From Planctomycetaceae bacterium (GTDB lineage Bacteria; Planctomycetota; Phycisphaerae; SM23-33), in assembly GCA_021371965.1 (NCBI GenBank), contig JAJFVE010000040.1, positions 1 to 13,393 of the forward strand: a stretch of DNA of 13,393 bases, in the 5' to 3' direction. A program made the translations under genes and the position numbers. Positions 8,868-13,393 of this stretch are shown in pieces. Each line of letters begins with the position of its first letter. Position 1 is the first letter of the stretch. The notes under the pieces are model-generated. The model made no database searches. It was not told the DNA's origin and saw nothing but the letters and a program-made list of their open reading frames with translations.

Positions 8868-10643
8868 TCAGCGGTCGATGTCAGCGACCACGAAATCGAT
8901 GCTCCCTAGCAAGGCCACCAGGTCCGGGATCATGCCGCCCCGCGCCATCATGGGCACCATCTGGATGTGCGCGAACGAGGGCGCGCGGATCCGCGTGCGG
9001 TACGACCAGGTCTTGCCGTCGCTGATAAGGTAATAGCTGTTGAGCCCCTTGGTGCCCTCGACGGCCGCGCACGCCTCGCCCGGCGGGATGACCGGCCCCC
9101 AGCTAACGCCCAGGAAGTGCGTGATGAGGGTCTCGATGTCGTGCATGGTGCGGTCCTTGATGGGCGGGGTGGTCAGCGGGTGGCGGGCCTTGTAGTCGCC
9201 GGGGGGCATGCGGTCGAGGCATTGGCGGATAATCCGCAGGCTCTGGCGCATCTCCTCGACATGCACGATCGCGCGGTCGTAGCAGTCGCCGTCGCGGCCG
9301 GCGGGGATGTCGAAGTCGAACTGGTCGTACCCGCTATAGGGCGCGGCCTTGCGCAGGTCCCAGGCCATGCCCGTCGAACGCAGCATCGGCCCGGTGGCGC
9401 CCCAGGCCAAGGCCTGGTCCGTCGAGAGGCGGGCGATCCCGCGCGTACGGGCTTTGAAAATGCGGTTCTTGAGAACCATCGCGTCGTACTCATCCAGGCG
9501 GCCTGGCAGATAGTCCAGCAAGTCCCGCACGAGCTGCTGCCACCCCTGCGGCAGGTCCTGCGCCACCCCGCCAATGCGGAACCAGCCCGGGTGCATCCGC
9601 GCGCCGGTGATCGCCTCGGCGACGTCGAGGACGTGCTCGCGGTCGGTGAACATGTAGAACACCGGCGACATCATGCCCACGTCCTGCACCATCGTGCCGT
9701 AGAAGACCAGGTGGCTGCTGAGGCGGTACAGCTCGGCCAGCATGATGCGGATGACCTTGGCACGGTCCGGCACGTCGATGCCGGCCAGCATCTCCACCGC
9801 CATCACGTAGGGGAAATTGTTCATCACGCCGCCGAGGTAATCGACGCGGTCGGTGTAGGGGATGTACGTGTGCCAGCTCTGCCGCTCGCCCATCTTCTCG
9901 GCCCCGCGATGATGAAAGCCGATGTCGCAGACGGCGTCGACGATCTCCTGCCCAGCCAACTTCACCACCACGCGCAGCACCCCGTGCGTGCTGGGGTGGT
10001 GCGGACCGATGTTGAGGTACATGTACTCGAACTCGCCGCTCTCGGTCCCCGCCAGGCCCCACTCCTCGGGGCGGAACCGCATCGTCTCATCGAGCCGCGC
10101 GGCCTCGGCGTCGTCCATCTTGAAGGGCCCCATCTCCGTCGCCCGCGCGACGTGGTCCTTGCGTAGCGGATGCCCCTGCCACCAGGGGGGCATGAGCAGC
10201 CGTCGCAGGCGCGGGTGCCCCTGGAAGTGCACGCCGAACATGTCGAAGACTTCGCGCTCGTACCAGTCGGCGTTGGGCCATAGGTCCGTCACGGTAGGCG
10301 CTGCCGGCGCGTCGCCCTCGATGGCGGCCTTGAGACGCACCTGGCGATTGTTCTTCAGGGAGCGCAGATGGTAGACCAGCGTGTAGTCCGACGGCGGTTC
10401 GCCCGGCCGGTGCTGGCGCTGTCGCTCGTCGATTGCCGTCAGGTCGTAGAGCATCTCGAACCCACCGCCGAGGTCGCTCTTGAGGTGCGCCAGCAGTTCT
10501 GGAACCGCCTCGACCGGTCCCCAGTAGGTGGGCACGCCGTCAGCGGCGGGCTGCACCGAGACCGGGCCCTGGGCACAGCAATCCTGAAGGCCCTGCTGCA
10601 TCGGGTCGGGCGCGGCGTGTGCGGGCGGAGTCGGCAGGTTCAT
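8868..10643 (-). CDS. nuoCD: NADH:quinone oxidoreductase fused subunit C/D
   Basis: A 591-residue fusion of the 30 kDa (NuoC) and 49 kDa (NuoD) subunits, matching the approximately 600-residue E. coli NuoCD. The NuoC part covers about residues 30-190 and contains the 30 kDa signature [13 protein letters not shown] (128-140) with [11 protein letters not shown] (142-152). The NuoD part begins at about 205 with the quinone-site loop GPHHPSTHG (213-221). It continues through [14 protein letters not shown] and ends in [13 protein letters not shown], as in E. coli. NuoD forms the quinone-reduction pocket with NuoB. The ATG at 10643 overlaps the nuoB stop as ATGA and follows a GGAGGAG site. The frame is open upstream to 11117, but that is inside nuoB and lacks family similarity. 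No frameshift or stop separates the two parts. Confidence 0.97.
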   Translation of the reverse strand: MNLPTPPAHAAPDPMQQGLQDCCAQGPVSVQPAADGVPTYWGPVEAVPELLAHLKSDLGGGFEMLYDLTAIDERQRQHRPGEPPSDYTLVYHLRSLKNNRQVRLKAAIEGDAPAAPTVTDLWPNADWYEREVFDMFGVHFQGHPRLRRLLMPPWWQGHPLRKDHVARATEMGPFKMDDAEAARLDETMRFRPEEWGLAGTESGEFEYMYLNIGPHHPSTHGVLRVVVKLAGQEIVDAVCDIGFHHRGAEKMGERQSWHTYIPYTDRVDYLGGVMNNFPYVMAVEMLAGIDVPDRAKVIRIMLAELYRLSSHLVFYGTMVQDVGMMSPVFYMFTDREHVLDVAEAITGARMHPGWFRIGGVAQDLPQGWQQLVRDLLDYLPGRLDEYDAMVLKNRIFKARTRGIARLSTDQALAWGATGPMLRSTGMAWDLRKAAPYSGYDQFDFDIPAGRDGDCYDRAIVHVEEMRQSLRIIRQCLDRMPPGDYKARHPLTTPPIKDRTMHDIETLITHFLGVSWGPVIPPGEACAAVEGTKGLNSYYLISDGKTWSYRTRIRAPSFAHIQMVPMMARGGMIPDLVALLGSIDFVVADIDR

Positions 10644-11323
10644 AGCTCCTCCGGCGTCGGGAGCATTCCCATCTTCAAGCGGGCCGCCCGTTTGAGGTCG
10701 CGCTGACAGGGCATGTTGGCCCGTGTCACGCCCTGCGGACCGGCGATCCAACTCAGCGGGCGTTTCTCGCCGCCGACGGCTTCTCGCAGCAGGAGCAGGC
10801 CGTTCATGAACGCCTCGGGGCTGGGCGGGCAGCCCTGGATGTACACGTCCACGGGCAGAAAGCTGTCGACGCCCTGGACAACGCTGTAGATGTCGTACAT
10901 GCCGCCGGAGTTGGCGCATGAGCCCATCGAGATCACCCACCGCGGTTCCATCATCTGCTGGTAAAGCCGCACGATCACCGGGGCCATCTTCACAAAGACG
11001 GTGCCGGCGACGACCATGACGTCGGCCTCGCGCGGCGTTCCGCGGATGACTTCGGCGCCGAACCGCGCGATATCGTAGCGGCTGGTCAGGCTCGTGGCCA
11101 TTTCGACATAGCAGCACGAGAGCCCGAAGTTGAACGGCCAGAGCGAGTTCTTGCGCCCCCAGGCGAGCATCTTCTGCAGGCTGGCCACCAGGATGCCTCC
11201 GCTGGTGAGTCCAGGCTGGGTGCCATGGCAGCCGTTGTCCAGCTGCGATGCTTCACGCGCAGGCCTCGCCGGGTGATGATCTGCACTGTCGCCGCGGCCG
11301 CCCAATTGCGGATGGGTGCTCAT
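10640..11323 (-). CDS. nuoB: NADH:quinone oxidoreductase subunit B (cluster N2 subunit)
   Basis: A 227-residue subunit (E. coli has 220) that holds cluster N2, the last carrier before quinone. The ligands are the tandem C70-C71 (LSCCYVEMA), C136 ([10 protein letters not shown]) and C165 ([10 protein letters not shown]). The stretch [20 protein letters not shown] is near identical to E. coli in my recollection. The first 40 residues are polar, His- and Arg-containing and poorly conserved, as usual for this subunit. The ATG at 11323 overlaps the nuoA stop as ATGA and follows a GGAGGG site 5 bases upstream. The frame is open further upstream into nuoA, but that part is not NuoB-like. The end of nuoB supplies the ribosome binding site for nuoCD. 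Confidence 0.97.
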   Translation of the reverse strand: MSTHPQLGGRGDSADHHPARPAREASQLDNGCHGTQPGLTSGGILVASLQKMLAWGRKNSLWPFNFGLSCCYVEMATSLTSRYDIARFGAEVIRGTPREADVMVVAGTVFVKMAPVIVRLYQQMMEPRWVISMGSCANSGGMYDIYSVVQGVDSFLPVDVYIQGCPPSPEAFMNGLLLLREAVGGEKRPLSWIAGPQGVTRANMPCQRDLKRAARLKMGMLPTPEEL

Positions 11324-11754
11324 GAGGGCCCTCCGGCTTTCCTGTCGCGCCGGGCGGAGCGGGCCGAGCTGCCCCAGTCCAGCGCTCCGACGCGCCACAG
11401 GTAGATCCACGCCGCAATCAGCGCTGCGGAAATCACCAGGACCTGGACGAACCCGCCCCAGCCCACCTGTCGAATGGCGATGGCCCAAGAGACGAACAGC
11501 ACGATCTCCAGGTCGAAGACGACAAAGAAGATGGCCACCAGGTAGAAGTCGGCGGCGAACCTCAGCCGCGAGCCGCCGGTAGGGACCATGCCCGACTCGT
11601 ACTGCTGGTCGGTCGCCCGCTGGCGATGGCGCTGGCCGAGGAAGAATGACAGGCCCAGCATTCCCCCCACCAGCAAAAGCACGGCGCCGCAATAGACCGC
11701 CAGCGGCCACATGAAGCCGCCGCCCCCCTCCGCCGATGCCAAACTACATGTCAC
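11320..11754 (-). CDS. nuoA: NADH:quinone oxidoreductase subunit A
   Basis: A small three-helix membrane subunit, 144 residues from the GTG at 11754 (E. coli NuoA has 147). It stabilises the junction of NuoH, NuoJ and NuoB beside the quinone site. Visible family features are YESG (52-55) in the long loop after helix 1 and [18 protein letters not shown] (66-83), which contains the conserved acidic pair D81 and E83. RVGALDWG follows near the end. Start choice: the GTG has a GGAG (11764..11761) 6 bases upstream, and the 15-residue lead before the first helix resembles E. coli. The alternative ATG at 11712 (130 residues) has its nearest GGAGG 14 bases away. This is the first gene of the nuo operon, and its stop overlaps the nuoB start. 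Confidence 0.94.
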   Translation of the reverse strand: MTCSLASAEGGGGFMWPLAVYCGAVLLLVGGMLGLSFFLGQRHRQRATDQQYESGMVPTGGSRLRFAADFYLVAIFFVVFDLEIVLFVSWAIAIRQVGWGGFVQVLVISAALIAAWIYLWRVGALDWGSSARSARRDRKAGGPS

Positions 11755-11775
11755 TGAGATCTCCGAGACAAGACG

Positions 11776-11788
11776 ACAAGCAATTATA
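11776..11788 (-). promoter_or_regulatory. Probable nuo operon promoter (-10 box)
   Basis: A perfect TATAAT hexamer lies on the minus strand at 11788..11783, in a short AT-richer patch of the 89-base gap between uppP and nuoA. Transcription would begin near 11776, leaving a leader of about 22 bases that contains the GGAG site and the GTG start of nuoA. No good -35 hexamer is found 16-18 bases upstream. A TG dinucleotide precedes the box but is one base too far for a classic extended -10. The call rests on the hexamer match in GC-rich DNA and on its position at the head of the operon. Confidence 0.5.
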
Positions 11789-11843
11789 TGCAGCGGGTTT
11801 GCGCCGTGGGATGCCGGCGTAAATATCTCTCAGGCGATGCTGC

Positions 11844-12809
11844 TCAAAAGCGGATCATGAAATAGGCGTACACCGCAGCCCCTAGGATAATCCGGTAGAT
11901 GCCGAAGGGCCAGAGGCCGTGCTTTGTCAACCACTGCACCAGTGCGGTGACCGCCACGGCCGCCGAGACGGCGCTGACGACCAGTCCGACGGCCAGGGCC
12001 GCCGGCTCGCAGGAACTGAAGAGCCCCGACCAGTTCTTCGCCAGTTCGTAGACCGTCGCGGCCCCCAGCGTGGGCAGCGCCAGCAGAAAGCTGAATTCGG
12101 CGGCCGCGACCATGTTCATGCCGACCATCAAGGCCGCTACGATCGTGATCATGCTGCGGGACGTGCCCGGCCACATCGCCAGGCACTGGGCCAGGCCGAT
12201 GACCAACGCCTGCCAGTAAGTGATGTGAAGGATGTCGGGCTCGCGTTTTCCCGACATCTTTCTGCGGTGCCACCATTCGGCAGCGATCATCGCCGCTCCC
12301 CCGGCCACCAGGGCAATGGCCACCATCACGGGGTTAAACAGGTGCTCCTGGATGGGCTTGGCAAACAGCCCGCCGATAACGATAGCTGGAGCGACAGCGA
12401 TGAGGAGATTGATCAACAGCCGCCGCCCCCGCGGATTCCTGCCCACCGCGCCCAGGACCATCTCACCCACCCGGCGACGGTACAGACCGGCTACTGCGAT
12501 GATCGCGCCCAACTGGATCACGACTTCAAAAGCCGACACTGCTGCCGTCGAGCGAATCTTCGGTCCCAGCAGTCCATGCTCGCCGATCTGGTTGAGCCCC
12601 ATGTAATGGCCGGCAAGGATCAGGTGCCCCGTCGATGAGACCGGCACGTATTCCGTCAGGCCCTCTACCAGGCCCAGCACCGTCGCCTGCGCCACGGTGA
12701 TCCGCGGCTGGGCCGTTCGGGGGGTGCGAATGCCCACCCATAGGCACACGGCCGTAGCCGCCGCCAGGGCCCCTATCACCAGCCATCGGATCAGGCGCGC
12801 ATTGAGCAT
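11844..12809 (-). CDS. uppP: Undecaprenyl-diphosphatase (UppP/BacA family)
   Basis: A polytopic membrane enzyme that converts undecaprenyl diphosphate to undecaprenyl phosphate, recycling the lipid carrier for peptidoglycan and other envelope polymers. It also underlies intrinsic bacitracin tolerance. From the ATG at 12809 it has 321 residues, against 273 in E. coli. Both family motifs are present: GLVEGLTEYVPVSSTGH (about 46-62, with E49, E53 and S58-H62) and PGTSRS (214-219, with the essential Arg at 218). The extra length comes from an additional N-terminal hydrophobic segment (about 5-27) and an insertion of about 14 residues after the first motif (GEHGLLGPKIRS). The 12809 start has GGAG (12818..12815) 5 bases upstream. 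In-frame ATGs at 12830 and 12848 lack a site. A gap of 97 bases follows pgpA. Confidence 0.95.
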   Translation of the reverse strand: MLNARLIRWLVIGALAAATAVCLWVGIRTPRTAQPRITVAQATVLGLVEGLTEYVPVSSTGHLILAGHYMGLNQIGEHGLLGPKIRSTAAVSAFEVVIQLGAIIAVAGLYRRRVGEMVLGAVGRNPRGRRLLINLLIAVAPAIVIGGLFAKPIQEHLFNPVMVAIALVAGGAAMIAAEWWHRRKMSGKREPDILHITYWQALVIGLAQCLAMWPGTSRSMITIVAALMVGMNMVAAAEFSFLLALPTLGAATVYELAKNWSGLFSSCEPAALAVGLVVSAVSAAVAVTALVQWLTKHGLWPFGIYRIILGAAVYAYFMIRF

Positions 12810-12821
12810 AGCGTCTCCATC

Positions 12822-12836
12822 GTGCCGCATCGGCAC
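12822..12836. promoter_or_regulatory. Small hairpin just ahead of the uppP ribosome binding site
   Basis: GTGCCG at 12822..12827 and CGGCAC at 12831..12836 form a perfect 6-base inverted repeat with a 3-base loop. In the transcript it ends three bases before the GGAG site of uppP, so it could modulate access to that site. No U-tract follows, so it is not an intrinsic terminator for pgpA. A 6-base stem can occur by chance in GC-rich DNA, and a regulatory role is only a suggestion. Confidence 0.25.
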
Positions 12837-12904
12837 AATTACTTCCATCGGCGATCAGGGATGGTTCAGTTAACCGAGGGAAGGATCGCAATTCCGCCTG
12901 GCGC

Positions 12905-13393
12905 TCACAGGGGCAGCAACCACCGAAGAACCCCTTGGGCCGCAAGGTTGGCGTAGACGCCGGCGGCGATGTCGTCCAGCAGCACCCCCCATCCCCGCGG
13001 CAGGCGCTCGAGCTGGCGCGCCGGCGGGGGCTTGATTACATCGAACACGCGGAAGGCCACAAATGCCACGCCCGCGGCGATCAGCCAGCCCGCCGGCCCC
13101 GTCCCCAGCGGCACAAACAGCAGCGAGACCCACTGGCCGGCCCACTCGTCGACCGTGCACTGGCGAGGGTCCTTGCTGCCGAAACATGTTTCGCAGTATC
13201 CCCCTGTCGCCACGCACCCCACGCACGCCAGGGCAGCCAGGGCGATCAGCCAGCCGTTGACGCACACACCCCGCCCGCCGCAGCCCCAGGCAACGGCCAG
13301 GAACACGACGCACGCGGCCGCCGAGGCCCATGTCCCCGGCGCCAGGGGCAGCAACCCCGTCCCCAAGCCGGTGGCGATAAGCCTACGCACCGG
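12905..13393 (-). CDS. pgpA: Phosphatidylglycerophosphatase A (5' end probably beyond the window)
   Basis: PgpA removes phosphate from phosphatidylglycerophosphate to give phosphatidylglycerol at the inner membrane. The family motifs are complete. Numbered from the GTG at 13390, they are the N-terminal GTGLLPLAPGTWAS (10-23), the acidic motif DPRQCTVDEWAG (74-85, with D81 and E82), and the C-terminal FRVFDVIKP with LPRGWGVLLDDIAAGVYA. About 161 residues are visible, the usual family size. The frame remains open to the window edge, and members normally have a few more residues before the glycine-rich motif. The true start may therefore be upstream, and the GTG at 13390 may only be internal. 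Unusual features are the two CxxC pairs (C56/C59 and C66/C69) and C78 in and next to the acidic loop. Confidence 0.92.
   Translation of the reverse strand, partial: PVRRLIATGLGTGLLPLAPGTWASAAACVVFLAVAWGCGGRGVCVNGWLIALAALACVGCVATGGYCETCFGSKDPRQCTVDEWAGQWVSLLFVPLGTGPAGWLIAAGVAFVAFRVFDVIKPPPARQLERLPRGWGVLLDDIAAGVYANLAAQGVLRWLLPL

Noticed and set aside
11713..11735. G-rich run (GGAGGGGGGCGGCGG on the minus strand) as a regulatory G-quadruplex near the nuoA start
   Set aside because: It lies within the likely coding region as Glu-Gly codons and at best could form a two-layer quadruplex. G-rich runs are frequent in this composition.
11802..11819. Possible terminator after uppP (CGCCG / CGGCG stem with 8-base loop)
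   Set aside because: The stem has only five pairs and no U-tract follows on the minus strand, so it does not meet the pattern of an intrinsic terminator.
12810..12904. Promoter for uppP in the pgpA-uppP gap
   Set aside because: I found no pair of -35 and -10 boxes with acceptable spacing. The best partial matches are 12 or 24 bases apart.

Overview
The window is a GC-rich bacterial chromosome segment in which every supported gene lies on the minus strand. Read in the direction of transcription (high to low coordinates) it holds two lipid-phosphate phosphatase genes, pgpA (cut by the right edge) and uppP, followed by a nearly complete operon for the proton-pumping NADH:quinone oxidoreductase, respiratory complex I: nuoA, nuoB, fused nuoCD, nuoE, nuoF, nuoG, nuoH, nuoI, nuoJ, nuoK, nuoL and the first 43 codons of nuoM (cut by the left edge). 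No tRNA, rRNA, CRISPR array, insertion sequence or phage gene is visible. No gene-free stretch exceeds about 100 bases.

The complex is of the Escherichia coli architectural type. NuoC and NuoD are one polypeptide. NuoG is about 907 residues and keeps the ligands of the extra cluster N7. NuoI and NuoB align with the E. coli proteins (recalled from memory) to their C-termini. The NADH-oxidising module (NuoE, F, G), the connecting module (NuoB, CD, I) and the membrane arm (NuoA, H, J, K, L, M) are all intact, with the expected Fe-S cysteines and key membrane lysines and glutamates, so the enzyme should couple NADH oxidation to quinone reduction and ion pumping. The composition, the E. coli-like complex and the lipid-phosphatase neighbours would fit a planctomycete (perhaps Phycisphaerae) or another GC-rich non-enterobacterial lineage. 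That is a weak inference, and the lineage cannot be settled from this sequence.

The operon is tightly packed. Neighbouring genes overlap by 4 to 8 bases or are separated by 2 to 8 bases, and most starts have a GGAG-like ribosome binding site. A perfect TATAAT box with a short leader lies ahead of nuoA and is the likely operon promoter. The exception to the packing is an 82-base gap between nuoI and nuoJ. It is filled by two opposed arrays of a 7-base unit (consensus GTNGTGA, four copies per side) that fold into a long hairpin ending just before the nuoJ start, which itself lacks a recognisable ribosome binding site. This element is the most noteworthy feature of the window. Otherwise the region is an ordinary core-metabolism locus.
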